From Halomarina litorea (lineage in GTDB: Archaea > Halobacteriota > Halobacteria > Halobacteriales > Haloarculaceae): a DNA stretch of 64,000 nucleotides. Position 1 is the first letter of the stretch; every line of letters begins with the position of its first letter. Where the stretch lies: the NCBI RefSeq assembly GCF_024227715.1, contig NZ_CP100448.1, positions 2,501,655-2,565,654 of the forward strand. The letters run 5' to 3'. The notes under the pieces are model-generated. The model worked only from the letters and a program-made list of their open reading frames with translations. It did not search any database and had not been told where the DNA came from. Both the position numbers and the translations under genes were made by a program. This document shows, piece after piece, positions 16,541 through 24,550 of the stretch.

Positions 16541-18295
16541 GTGAACGTACGTGCGTACCGACGCTTTTTCGTCGTCGCCTACCAGTTCCTGCCCATCCTG
16601 CTGGCGTACGCCCGCGACCGGCGGCGCTTCCTGCTGTTCGGCGGCCCCCGGCAGGTGTCGAGTGCGACCAGACGGGACCGCGCCCGCAAGCTCCTCGACT
16701 CGATGCTCACGCTCGGGCCCACGTTCATCAAACTGGGCCAACTGCTCTCGACGCGACCGGACATCCTCCCGCCGGAGTACATCGAGGAGTTCTCCCAGCT
16801 ACAGGACAGCGTCCCCGCCGCTCCGTGGGCGGAGGCCGAACAGGTCGTCCGCGCGGAACTCGGCTCCATCGACGACGCGTTCGCCGCCTTCGACCCGCAG
16901 GCAATCAGCGGGGCGAGCCTCGGACAGGTCTACCTCGCGGAGTACGACGGCCGAAAAGTTGCCGTGAAGGTCCGCCGCCCGAACATCGAGTCGCTGGTGG
17001 AGGCCGACCTCCGGGTCATCAAGTTCTCCATCCCGCTCCTGATGCGCTTCGTGGGCGAGGCCCAGTCGTTCTCGCTGGAGACGCTGGCCGACGAGTTCGC
17101 CACCGTCATCCGCCAGGAGATGGACTACGCCCGAGAGGCGTCGATGCTGAAGGAGATCCGCTCGAATTTCGCCGACGACCGGCGCATCCGCATCCCCGAA
17201 GTCGTCGACGAACGCTCGACGGGGCGCGTCCTGACGATGGAGTACGTCCCCGGGACGAAGATATCGGACATCGACGACCTCGACGACCTCGGGGTCGACC
17301 GCTCGGAACTCGCCGAACACCTCCAGCGGGTGTACCTCCAGATGATCATCGACGACGGGGTGTTCCACGCCGACCCGCACCCGGGCAACCTCGCGGTGCA
17401 GGACGACGGCACCCTCGTCTTCTACGACTTCGGGATGTCCGGGCGCGTCGACCCCTTCATCCAGGACAAGATCGTCCAGTTCTACGGTGCCATCGCCCGG
17501 CAGGACATCGATGACATCCTCGATGCCCTCGTCGAGATGGGCACCCTCAGCCCGCAGGCCGACCGCCAGACGATGGCCGACGTGATGGAACTCGCCATCG
17601 CGGACGCCCGCGGGGAGAACATCGAGCAGTACCGCGTCCAGCAGATCGTCTCGCAGGTCGAGGACACCATCTACGAGTTCCCCCTCCGACTCCCGCCGAA
17701 CCTCGCGCTCGTCCTGCGCGTGGCGACGGTGGTCGAGGGGGTCTGTGTCACCCTCGACCCCGACTTCGACTTCATCGAGGTAGCGACCGGCTACCTACAG
17801 GAGGAGGGGCACATCGAGCGTGGCATCGAGGAGTTTATCGAGGACCGACTGGACGAGGTGGGGCAGGCGGTCCAGTCCTCGGTGCGCGTCCTCCCGAAGT
17901 TCGAGGACACCCTCGACACCGTCACGCGCGACAACCTCTCGGTGCAGGCGCGTATCAGCGACGCCAACGGGGTCGCCGAACGACTCGCGAGGCGACTCAT
18001 CCTCGGTGCGCTGGTGGCCGCGACGGTCCTCTCGACGGCCCTGCTGTGGGCGTTCGAGAAGCCCGACGCGACGGCCATCGCCGGGGCCCTCTCCCTCGTC
18101 GGCCTGTTCTTGCTCTATCGCTCGTTCCGCGAGAAGAAGGGCATCCGCGCCCAGCCACAGTTCACCCGGCAGGCGATGCGCGAGCGACAGGACGAGGCGG
18201 GGGTCGCGGGCGACGTGACCCCCACCGGCTCCGACGGGGACGACGCCCCGCCCGCCTCGCCGACGGGGCGAGTCGGCGGCGAGGACGCCCCGTAG
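16541..18295 (+). CDS. ABC1/AarF/UbiB-family atypical protein kinase
   Basis: A 584-residue membrane-anchored kinase-like protein; relatives (UbiB, COQ8, AarF) support quinone synthesis or lipid handling. The extended ABC1 N-terminus carries the KxGQ motif as FIKLGQLLSTRPDILP. The Ala-rich P-loop-like ASLGQVY follows, with the ATP-anchoring Lys in VAVKVRRP. Then come the catalytic HADPHPGN and the metal-binding DFG. Two C-terminal membrane helices (about residues 485-540) precede a basic then acidic tail. I chose GTG 16541 (NVRAYRRFF) as the likely family start; in-frame GTGs at 16532 and 16502 are alternatives. It is a single-gene unit after hsp20. Confidence 0.9.
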   Translation: MNVRAYRRFFVVAYQFLPILLAYARDRRRFLLFGGPRQVSSATRRDRARKLLDSMLTLGPTFIKLGQLLSTRPDILPPEYIEEFSQLQDSVPAAPWAEAEQVVRAELGSIDDAFAAFDPQAISGASLGQVYLAEYDGRKVAVKVRRPNIESLVEADLRVIKFSIPLLMRFVGEAQSFSLETLADEFATVIRQEMDYAREASMLKEIRSNFADDRRIRIPEVVDERSTGRVLTMEYVPGTKISDIDDLDDLGVDRSELAEHLQRVYLQMIIDDGVFHADPHPGNLAVQDDGTLVFYDFGMSGRVDPFIQDKIVQFYGAIARQDIDDILDALVEMGTLSPQADRQTMADVMELAIADARGENIEQYRVQQIVSQVEDTIYEFPLRLPPNLALVLRVATVVEGVCVTLDPDFDFIEVATGYLQEEGHIERGIEEFIEDRLDEVGQAVQSSVRVLPKFEDTLDTVTRDNLSVQARISDANGVAERLARRLILGALVAATVLSTALLWAFEKPDATAIAGALSLVGLFLLYRSFREKKGIRAQPQFTRQAMRERQDEAGVAGDVTPTGSDGDDAPPASPTGRVGGEDAP

Positions 18296-18336
18296 CCGCC
18301 GGCCACAGTTAACCCGGGGCGGGCCGACCGGGTGAC

Positions 18337-19404
18337 ATGGACGTCGAACCCTTCGCCCTCGAACGGTGGTTCGCCCGGTTCGAACACGACGCCGACATCA
18401 TGCTCGCCGAGAGCGGCATCCGCAGTCTGGACGCCGCCCGGTTCGACCGCGACCCCGGCGAACTGGGTTACGTCATCCCGACGAACGGCGACCCCGCCTT
18501 CCGCGAGACGATAGGCGACCGCTACGACCGGCCCGCCGACGAGGTGCTGTTCACCTGCGGGGCGCAGGAGGCGAACCTGCTCGCCTTCCTCGCACTCGTC
18601 GGGCGGGGCGACCACGCCGTCGTCGTCACGCCCACCTACCAGTCGCTCGTGAGTCTCCCCGCCGCGTTCGGGGAGGTGACCACCGTCGACCTCACCCCGC
18701 CCGAGTGGGACCTCGACGTCGAGGCGGTGAAGGAGGCGATTCGCCCGGAGACGGGCGTCGTCGTCCTCAACAACCCGAACAACCCCACCGGCAAGTACCT
18801 CGACGAATCGACCGTGGAGGCCGTCTACGACGTCGCGGCCGACGCGGGCGCGTACCTCCTCTGTGACGAGGTGTACCGCCTGCTCGCGGAAGCGCCCCTC
18901 CCGCCGGTCGCCTCGCTCGGCGAGTTCGGCGTCTCCACCTCCAGCGTGACCAAGTCGTACGGACTGGCGGGACTCCGGTTCGGGTGGCTGGCGGGGCCGC
19001 GGGAGGTGGTCGACGCCGCGTGGAACTGGAAGGACTACACGACCATCTCGCCCTCGCAGTTCGGCCAGCACCTCGCCCGGCAGGCGATAGAGAGCGAGAA
19101 CGACATCCTCGCGGTCAACCGCGAACTCGCCGCCGAGAACCGCGCCATCACCCGCGAGTGGGTCGAACGACACGACCTCTCGTGGTTCGATCCCGTCGGG
19201 GTCAACGGGTTCGTCACCGTCCCCGAGGGGTTCGACTCGGGCGAGTCGTTCTGTCGGCACGTCGTCGAGGAGACGGGCGTCGTCCTCGCGCCCGGGGAGG
19301 CGTTCGGCCACCCCGACCGCTTCCGCATCGGGTTCGGCCTCGCCACCGACGAACTGGAGGCGGGACTCGCCCGCGTGGACGCCCTCCTCGCGCGTCACGG
19401 CTGA
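18337..19404 (+). CDS. PLP-dependent aminotransferase, class I/II
   Basis: A 355-residue fold-type I aminotransferase. The cofactor-binding features are NNPNNPTG (residues 145-152), CDEVYR (176-181) and SVTKSYGLAGLR with the Schiff-base Lys206. A C-terminal small domain carries FRIGFGL. It resembles the aspartate/aromatic aminotransferase branch, but the substrate is not identifiable. The gene follows the ABC1 kinase by 41 bases on the same strand; any functional connection is unproven. Confidence 0.88.
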   Translation: MDVEPFALERWFARFEHDADIMLAESGIRSLDAARFDRDPGELGYVIPTNGDPAFRETIGDRYDRPADEVLFTCGAQEANLLAFLALVGRGDHAVVVTPTYQSLVSLPAAFGEVTTVDLTPPEWDLDVEAVKEAIRPETGVVVLNNPNNPTGKYLDESTVEAVYDVAADAGAYLLCDEVYRLLAEAPLPPVASLGEFGVSTSSVTKSYGLAGLRFGWLAGPREVVDAAWNWKDYTTISPSQFGQHLARQAIESENDILAVNRELAAENRAITREWVERHDLSWFDPVGVNGFVTVPEGFDSGESFCRHVVEETGVVLAPGEAFGHPDRFRIGFGLATDELEAGLARVDALLARHG

Positions 19405-19518
19405 ATCGTCGGTCCACCAGACGACCCGCTAGTCGGTCCCTACCACCGGCGAACCGGCCAATCAGCCCACCGATAACAAAACCAATAGAAGAGAGACATT
19501 CATACAGAGGAGAGATAA

Positions 19519-19692
19519 ATGAGCGCACCAGAAATCGACGACGGGGAGGAGGAAGGCGAGTTCGCGGCGTTCCAGACCGACACGGGTGACATCGTCATCT
19601 ACGACGTACGGCCGGGCGAGGACACGGAGGCGTCGGGCGCGTGGATTCGCATCCACCCGGACGACTGCGTGGACCTGACCGAAGCGCAGTAG
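19519..19692 (+). CDS. 57-aa acidic miniprotein (DUF7331-like)
   Basis: An ATG at 19519 opens a 57-codon gene with a GGAG purine run eight bases upstream. The product is acidic in its first third, then has GDIVIYDVRPG and AWIRIHPDDCVDL. This pattern (acidic head, a Gly-Asp-x-Val-Ile-Tyr-Asp strand, Ala-Trp-Ile strand) recalls the haloarchaeal DUF7331 miniprotein family, whose function is unknown. G/C at third codon positions supports coding. The AT-rich leader at 19475-19518 contrasts with its surroundings and probably contains the promoter. Confidence 0.6.
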   Translation: MSAPEIDDGEEEGEFAAFQTDTGDIVIYDVRPGEDTEASGAWIRIHPDDCVDLTEAQ

Positions 19693-19772
19693 GCGAGCGG
19701 TCACACGCACGACGTGGCGGGACAGACGAGAAGTGAGTTGCCTCCGAGGCTCTCGACTGGTGAGGGTGACGT

Positions 19773-20007
19773 TCGCGCCGCGAAGCGGCGCGATTCCCCG
19801 GACGTGAGCGAGCGAACGCGAGTGAACGTCCGGCCTTTTTAGTCCCATTGCGAGACGCTTCGCGTCTCGCTGGCTCCCAGAAGCCTCGTTACCAGAACGC
19901 TCCGCGTCCTGGTTGCCAGCGGGACCGGCGGTCCCGCGCGCTTACTGAGTGCGGTTTTTCGAGGAGTGGTGTCCACATCGGACGCCGGAGGCGTCCGCGG
20001 GGACACC
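19773..20007. repeat. Array of short-loop hairpins upstream of the eIF5A promoter
   Basis: Five compact inverted repeats with three-base loops follow one another: 19773-19793 (9 bp, loop GAA), 19850-19870 (9 bp, TTC), 19891-19913 (10 bp with one A.C mismatch, TCC), 19919-19937 (8 bp, GGC) and 19979-19997 (8 bp, GGA). The last is enclosed by a further 7-bp stem (19968-19974 with 20001-20007). A sixth hairpin with a longer loop and T-run is listed separately. Several stems share a GACGC/GCGTC or GGAC/GTCC core. No coding sequence overlaps, and the eIF5A TATA box lies just downstream. The 373-base gap from 19693 to 20065 holds only these structures and that promoter. Confidence 0.8.
19798..19840 (+). 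terminator. Hairpin plus T5 run
   Basis: An 8-bp stem (ccggacgt at 19798-19805 with acgtccgg at 19826-19833), a 20-base loop, and CC then five T (19836-19840) resemble an intrinsic terminator. It lies 106 bases after the 57-aa gene and may end that transcript; archaeal termination mainly needs the T-run. Confidence 0.45.
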
Positions 20008-20033
20008 CGACGACGAAAAAAGTGGTTCCGTAC

Positions 20034-20041
20034 CGTTTATC
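20034..20041 (+). promoter_or_regulatory. TATA box of the eIF5A-agmatinase operon
   Basis: The element cgtttatc is centred about 28 bases before the eIF5A ATG, predicting a leaderless transcript. A small inverted repeat, gggttgaaaccc (20048-20059), overlaps the predicted start region. Confidence 0.55.
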
Positions 20042-20065
20042 TGGACAGGGTTGAAACCCGGACGT

Positions 20066-20440
20066 ATGGCGAAACAGCAGACCGAGGTCCGCGACCTGCA
20101 GGAGGGGAGCTACGTCATGATCGAGGACGTCCCCTGCGTCATCAACTCTTACAGCACGGCGAAGCCGGGCAAGCACGGCAGCGCGAAGGCCCGCGTCGAG
20201 GGCAAGGGCGTCTTCGACAGCAAGAAGCGCAACTTCACGCAGCCGGTCGACGCGAAGGTGTGGGTCCCCATCATCGACCGCAAGCAGGGTCAGGTCGTCT
20301 CCGCCAACAACGGCGAGATGCAGGTGATGGACCTCGAGACGTACGAGACGTTCACGATGCGCGTCCCCGACGGCGTCGACGCCGCCAACGAGGACGAGAT
20401 CGAGTTCCTCCAGTACGAGGACCAGCGGAAGATCGTATAA
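20066..20440 (+). CDS. eif5a: Translation factor aIF5A (eIF5A homologue)
   Basis: A 124-residue full-length aIF5A, which binds the ribosome and promotes peptide-bond formation at difficult sequences and termination. The N-terminal domain has the modification loop [13 protein letters not shown]; Lys36 (in PGKHG) is the residue converted to deoxyhypusine or hypusine. The C-terminal OB-fold domain ends [15 protein letters not shown]. The stop is followed after one base by the agmatinase start, so both are co-transcribed. The modifying enzyme, deoxyhypusine synthase, is encoded at 25.0 kb. Start ATG 20066 is supported by the conserved [17 protein letters not shown]-terminus. Confidence 0.95.
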   Translation: MAKQQTEVRDLQEGSYVMIEDVPCVINSYSTAKPGKHGSAKARVEGKGVFDSKKRNFTQPVDAKVWVPIIDRKQGQVVSANNGEMQVMDLETYETFTMRVPDGVDAANEDEIEFLQYEDQRKIV

Positions 20441-20441
20441 C

Positions 20442-21260
20442 GTGTTCCCCGGGGCCGTCGCGGACCGCGAGGACGCGCGCTACGTCCTCCTCGGCGCGCC
20501 CCTCGACATCTCGACGACGTTTCAGCCGGGCACCCGCTTCGGCCCCGATCGGGTCCGGCGGTTCGCCCGGACGTTCGACGACTTCGACCACCACACGCGG
20601 AGTCACTTCACCGACCTCGCGGTCCACGACGGCGGCGACCTGCGGGCGTGGGACGACGCCCGCGAGTACCTCGACTTCCTGGAGGGGATGGTCGGCGACG
20701 CCCGGAGCGACGGGGCGGTCCCCCTGTTGCTCGGCGGCGAACACACCGTCACGGTCGCGGGCGTTCGTGCCTGCGACCCCGACGTGTTCGTCTGTCTCGA
20801 CGCCCACCTCGACCTGCGCGAGGAGTACGACGGCAACCCGCTGAGCCACGCCACCGTCACCCGTCACGCCCTCGACGTGGCCGAGGAGGCCGTTGTCCTC
20901 GGGGCGCGGACGGGGAGCGAGGCCGAGTGGGACCGGGCGAGCGAGGCGGACGTGACCGTCGTCCCGCCCGGCGAGGTGGGGGAGTGGACGCCCGACTTCG
21001 GGGACCGATCGGTTTACCTGAGCGTGGACGTCGACGGTGCGGACCCCGCGTTCGCGCCGGGGACGGGGACGATGGAGCCGTTCGGTCTCTTCCCCCGCGA
21101 GATGCACCGCGTCGTCAGAGCCGTCGCCTCTCACTGCGTCGGGTTCGACGTCGTGGAGGTCAACGACCGGGACGACGGGCAGGCGGCGACACTGGCCGGA
21201 AAGCTCCTGCGGGCGTTCGTCTTCGCGCACGCGGCCGGTGGAGACGACAGCGGGCGCTGA
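20442..21260 (+). CDS. speB: Agmatinase/ureohydrolase (SpeB family)
   Basis: A 272-residue arginase-family hydrolase with a dinuclear manganese site. Ligands lie in GGEHT (about residues 98-102), DAHLD (about 118-122) and SVDVDGADPAFAPG (about 192-205). It hydrolyses agmatine, or an agmatine-derived guanidino group, to release urea. In haloarchaea this enzyme is linked to hypusination: agmatine, not spermidine, is thought to supply the aminobutyl group on eIF5A, and the guanidino group is removed later. Its GTG start lies one base after the eIF5A stop, supporting that link. Start GTG 20442 fits the family N-terminus ARYVLLGAPLD. Confidence 0.9.
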   Translation: MFPGAVADREDARYVLLGAPLDISTTFQPGTRFGPDRVRRFARTFDDFDHHTRSHFTDLAVHDGGDLRAWDDAREYLDFLEGMVGDARSDGAVPLLLGGEHTVTVAGVRACDPDVFVCLDAHLDLREEYDGNPLSHATVTRHALDVAEEAVVLGARTGSEAEWDRASEADVTVVPPGEVGEWTPDFGDRSVYLSVDVDGADPAFAPGTGTMEPFGLFPREMHRVVRAVASHCVGFDVVEVNDRDDGQAATLAGKLLRAFVFAHAAGGDDSGR

Positions 21261-21299
21261 CCGGTCGGGGTTCGGCCGCAAAACGAGCAGAGGCGGGGG

Positions 21300-21398
21300 T
21301 TACCGCCCGAAGACACGCCGCACCTTGCGTTTGATACTGCGCTTTACGCCGCGCGGCAGTCGTCGCCAAGCGAACATGGCTTTCCTGAACTTACCCAT
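21300..21398 (-). CDS. Putative 32-aa strongly basic peptide
   Basis: An ATG at 21398 opens a 32-codon frame ending TAA at 21300. The product has 15 Lys or Arg and no acidic residue, spaced as a possible amphipathic helix (MGKFRKAMFAWRRLPRGVK in its first half). This is very unusual for a halophile proteome. Rare AAG/AAA and CGC/CGG codons make codon statistics uninformative. The frame continues open far upstream, so only the position of the ATG and the nearby leader hairpin (21426-21443) suggest a gene. It could bind nucleic acid or membranes, or it could be fortuitous. Confidence 0.35.
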   Translation of the reverse strand: MGKFRKAMFAWRRLPRGVKRSIKRKVRRVFGR

Positions 21399-21425
21399 TG
21401 GAATCACCGTGTCGTTGGTCGCTCG

Positions 21426-21443
21426 CACCTGCCGAAGCAGGTG
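21426..21443 (-). promoter_or_regulatory. UUCG-tetraloop hairpin in the divergent intergenic region
   Basis: Perfect 7-bp inverted repeat cacctgc-cgaa-gcaggtg. Read on the minus strand the loop is TTCG closed by C-G, the extra-stable cUUCGg tetraloop of RNAs. It lies 27 bases before the basic miniORF and about 50 bases before the divergent Nif3 gene, so it could form in a minus-strand leader RNA. Confidence 0.5.
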
Positions 21444-21494
21444 ATGGCTCGATACTCCACCCGAGTTCATAACGCTGGCGGCCATCGACCCGAC

Positions 21495-22256
21495 ATGGAC
21501 CTCACGACGTTCTGTGCGCGACTGGACGACCGCCTCCGAACCGACGCCTACGCCGACGTCGACGCCAGCGCCAACGGCCTGCAGGTCGGACCGGACGAGG
21601 GGACGGTCGACCACGCCGCGTTCGCCGTCGACGCCGCGAGCGCGACCATCGAGACCGCCATCGACCGGGGCGCGGACTGCCTCGTCGTCCACCACGGCCT
21701 CTCGTGGGGCGGGTTCGACCGCCTCACCGGGCGGGACTACGAGCGCATCGCCCCGCTGGTGCGCGAGGGCGTCGCGCTGTACGTCTCGCACCTCCCGCTC
21801 GACGGACACCAGGAACTGGGCAATGCGGCCGGTCTCGCGGACCACCTCGGTCTGGAGAAGCGCGAACCGTTCGGCGAGTACGGGGGGGAGTACATCGGCC
21901 AGCGCGGCCGGACCGACCCCGTCGCCCCCCACGACCTCGCCGACGCGCTCTCGTCGCTCGACACGGGGGGCGAGACGGTCCAGCACCTCGAGTTCGGCCC
22001 CGACCGAATCGAGGAGGTGGCCGTCGTCACCGGGAGCGGGGCCGACTGGCTGGCCGAGGCCGAGGCGGTGGGCGCGGACGCCCTCGTCACCGGCGAGGGG
22101 AAACAGCAACTCTACCACGAGGCGCGCGAGGCGGGCGTCCACGCGTTCCTCGCGGGTCACTACGCCACGGAGACGTTCGGCGTGCGGGCGCTCCGCGACC
22201 TCGTCGACTCGTGGGGCGTCGAGACGACGTTCCTCGACCACCCGACGGGGTTGTAA
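21495..22256 (+). CDS. Nif3-like dinuclear metal-binding protein
   Basis: A 253-residue member of the Nif3/DUF34 family, a widely conserved fold with a two-metal site forming hexamer-like rings. Signature residues are VHHGLSW (about residues 62-68), SHLPLDGHQELGNA (about 96-109) and, near the C-terminus, GHYATETFG (about 222-230). Some members are linked to GTP cyclohydrolase I type 1b or to metal handling, but the role remains unsettled. A TATA-like ttcataacg lies 25-30 bases upstream of ATG 21495. Confidence 0.9.
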   Translation: MDLTTFCARLDDRLRTDAYADVDASANGLQVGPDEGTVDHAAFAVDAASATIETAIDRGADCLVVHHGLSWGGFDRLTGRDYERIAPLVREGVALYVSHLPLDGHQELGNAAGLADHLGLEKREPFGEYGGEYIGQRGRTDPVAPHDLADALSSLDTGGETVQHLEFGPDRIEEVAVVTGSGADWLAEAEAVGADALVTGEGKQQLYHEAREAGVHAFLAGHYATETFGVRALRDLVDSWGVETTFLDHPTGL

Positions 22257-22344
22257 CGTCGGGAGCGGCCCGGGCGGGCCGACGGTTACGCGCCCGTCGA
22301 CCCGACCTTCGTCACTGCGACTGCGACCATCTCCTGTTGTCCAA

Positions 22345-22384
22345 AATGAGTAAACTATTATATTAGAGTAATTCATTTTAAAAT
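22345..22384 (+). promoter_or_regulatory. AT-rich promoter of the GAF operon
   Basis: A 40-base run of almost pure A and T (containing attatatta and ttttaaaa) immediately precedes the ATG at 22387, in a region otherwise near 70 percent GC. The attatatta element sits about 33 bases upstream, giving a near-leaderless start. Confidence 0.6.
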
Positions 22385-22386
22385 TC

Positions 22387-23271
22387 ATGAACGTGGTTTC
22401 CGTCTCCGTCGTCGGCCGAGGTGCCCGCGACGTTGCCCGCCACCTCGAACATCACAATTCCTCCCTGACGACGACAGCAACCGAATCGGTCGAGGAAGCT
22501 CTCGAACGCGTCGAATCCGCCGGGCGGTGGCCCTACTACGAGGCCGTCGTGCTGACGGAACCGGAGGCGGTGGGTCGGCTCTTCGGCCCGTATCGCGAGC
22601 GGTGGCCCGACGTCGCGTGCTTCCTCTACGCGGACGCCCTCCCCGCACCCGACCCGGAGACGCCCATCTACGAGTACGTCCCCGACTCCGAGCCGACGGC
22701 GACGCTCACCGAACGCGTCGTGTACGCCGTCACCGAACGGACGCACGTGGCCTACCCGCTCCCGGAGAACGAGAAGCGACGTCTCGAATCCGTCGGCCGG
22801 TTCGACGTGGAGTCGCTCGTGGGGGACCCTCGGCTGGAGACGGTTGCCGAGGACCTCGCGGAGGCCGTCGGGGCGCCGTTCGCCGGTGTCTCGCTGATGG
22901 GCGCCCACATGGAGCACTTTCTCGCGTTCACCGAGCCGATCGACCCGCTGAAGTACGACAGGCAGGACACCGTGTGTTCGTACACGCTCCTTGGAAACGA
23001 CTCGTTCGTCGTCGAAGACCTGACGACCCACCCGATGTTCGCGACGGGGCAATTCGTCGAAGCCGGGATTCGTGCCTACGCGGGCGTCCCCATCCGGTGT
23101 CCGTCCGGGATGCCGGTGGGGGCCGTCTGTGTCGTCGACACGGAACCGCGCCTGTTCACCGACGACGAGCGGACGGCCCTCTGGGAAGCCGCTGCGACTG
23201 CGGAACGCGCCCTCCGCGAGAGCCTGAGGGAGAACAGTCACCTCGAATGGGACCTCGTCGGGGGAAATTGA
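22387..23271 (+). CDS. GAF-domain sensory protein
   Basis: A 294-residue cytoplasmic protein. The first 130 residues look like a degenerate receiver-like or partner domain (VVSVSVVGRGARDVARHLE), ending near TERTHVAYPLPE. Residues about 145-290 form a GAF domain with the pattern common in haloarchaeal signal proteins: FAGVSLMGAHMEHFLAF, YDRQDTVCSYTLLG, GIRAYAGVPIRCPSG, VGAVCVVDTEPR. No kinase or output domain is attached. It starts a three-gene unit with the 180-aa DUF7504-like protein and the broken gene behind it. Ligand unknown; light, redox and small molecules are all possible for GAF domains. Confidence 0.8.
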   Translation: MNVVSVSVVGRGARDVARHLEHHNSSLTTTATESVEEALERVESAGRWPYYEAVVLTEPEAVGRLFGPYRERWPDVACFLYADALPAPDPETPIYEYVPDSEPTATLTERVVYAVTERTHVAYPLPENEKRRLESVGRFDVESLVGDPRLETVAEDLAEAVGAPFAGVSLMGAHMEHFLAFTEPIDPLKYDRQDTVCSYTLLGNDSFVVEDLTTHPMFATGQFVEAGIRAYAGVPIRCPSGMPVGAVCVVDTEPRLFTDDERTALWEAAATAERALRESLRENSHLEWDLVGGN

Positions 23272-23272
23272 G

Positions 23273-23815
23273 ATGACCGATACGTACGACGTCGAGGCGT
23301 TTCACCCGTCCGCGCTCCCGGCGGGGACGACGATACTCCTCCTCGCGGGCATCGACAGACAGCGTGCGGTCGTCGACCGGTTCCTCGCCGGCCCGAGTGA
23401 CTGCGACGACCACCCCGTCACCGTGACGGACGGCGTCGTCCCCGAAGTGGCCGCCGACGGGGGAAGCGTCGACTGTCGCTCCCCCGGTCGGAGTGAGGTG
23501 GCGGACCCGCGGGGCGACCTCCGCGAGGTCGGCGTTCGCGTCTGTCGGTCGCTCGACGTCGCGGACCGACCGGTCCGTCTGGCCGTCTACGACGTCGGCA
23601 GGTTGCTCCGCGGCGTCGACGTCCAGACCGTCTACCGGTTCTTCCACGTCGTCGCCGAGACCGTCGCCCGGACCGGGGCCGTCGGCGTGTTCGGCCTCGA
23701 CGGCGCCCGGCGTGACGCGAAGTCCCTGAACGTCTACCGGCGCGTGTTCGACTACGTCGCCGACGCCCGCAGTGTCCCGCCGGGCGACCCCGTTCCGCTG
23801 TCCTCGGTGGGATGA
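23273..23815 (+). CDS. DUF7504-like (RecA-fold-related) haloarchaeal protein
   Basis: A 180-residue protein that begins one base after the GAF gene. It has TTILLLAGIDRQRAV in place of a nucleotide-binding strand-loop, a central DPRGDLREVGVRVCRSL segment, and LAVYDVGRLLRGVDVQTVYRFFHVV followed by GVFGLDGARRDA. This resembles the haloarchaeal DUF7504 (HTR-like) proteins, relatives of RecA-fold ATPases without a clear Walker A Lys. Such proteins often neighbour sensors. Function unknown. Its TGA overlaps the ATG of the frameshifted gene (ATGA), so the three genes were probably one operon. Confidence 0.6.
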   Translation: MTDTYDVEAFHPSALPAGTTILLLAGIDRQRAVVDRFLAGPSDCDDHPVTVTDGVVPEVAADGGSVDCRSPGRSEVADPRGDLREVGVRVCRSLDVADRPVRLAVYDVGRLLRGVDVQTVYRFFHVVAETVARTGAVGVFGLDGARRDAKSLNVYRRVFDYVADARSVPPGDPVPLSSVG

Positions 23816-24421
23816 GCACCGGCCGATCTAAATCGGTCCGCCGACCCGTCGGCGGAGTGCTTCGAGCGAGTCGTCGACGTCGTCGACCGGTGGGACGTCG
23901 AGTCGTTCGGTCACGTCCCCATCACGGACCAGACACGCGTCGCCCTGAACCGGGCGCTCAACCGGAACAACGGCTCCCCTGGAACCGCGACATCGTCGAA
24001 CGAGGGTACGCGACGGGCGACGTCGACCTCGTCGTCAACGGGAACATCGACATCGTCGTCGTCCGGCAGTTCAGTCAGGGCGGCACGACCAACCTCGGGC
24101 GGGACATCGACGGCTACGCCGCGGTGTACGACTACCTCCTCGTCTACCTCTACGGCTTCGCCCAAGCACGCCGACCGCTGGCGACTCGTAGAGCGCCACC
24201 ACACGGCGAGTCGACACGGCTTCGAGGACGTCGAGTTCGTCTACGCACCGCTCACCGAGCAGCCCACCTTCTCGAGTGGTGGGGGTCGGCGCGTCGCCCT
24301 CACGGTGGTCGTCGCCCTCCTCGGCGTCGGGATGGTCCAGTCGGGGAAACTCGTGGTCGTCCTCGGCGCGCTGTTCGCCTCGTCGGTCGTCCTCCTCGGG
24401 GCGCTCTGGTGGTACACCTGA
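23812..24421 (+). pseudogene. Frameshifted membrane protein gene (two certain, one likely frame break)
   Basis: Beginning at an ATGA overlap with the upstream gene, conceptual translation is protein-like only if frames are joined. Bases about 23837-23975 encode FERVVDVVDRWDVESFGHVPITDQ in frame 2; from about 23975 to 24160 frame 1 gives WNRDIVERGYATGDVDLVVN and DGYAAVYDYLLVYLYG; from 24161 frame 2 resumes with PKHADRWRLVERHHTASRHG and ends in two membrane helices at TGA 24419-24421. The breaks fall at ggctcccctgg (one base short of a GFPW codon string) and gcccaag (two C short). The first eight codons need a third shift. I do not recognise the intact family. Confidence 0.8.
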
Positions 24422-24550
24422 CTGTGCCGGACACCGGAGAGGGCGGTTAGCGGCCGCTTGCAGGGGGTACTCGGACGAGAATCGACACGCTGAGCGGCCG
24501 TAGGGGACGGCTAAGTATATACACAGGCATCGTTCCACGCAACAATCACG

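Noticed and set aside
19693-20065. CRISPR array in the hairpin-rich gap
   Set aside because: The repeats differ in sequence and spacing, lack constant direct repeats, and no cas gene is nearby.
24440-24550. Possible tRNA or small RNA before the lipoprotein
   Set aside because: No cloverleaf, T-arm or CCA-like end; only a TATA element was found. No tRNA was seen anywhere in the window.
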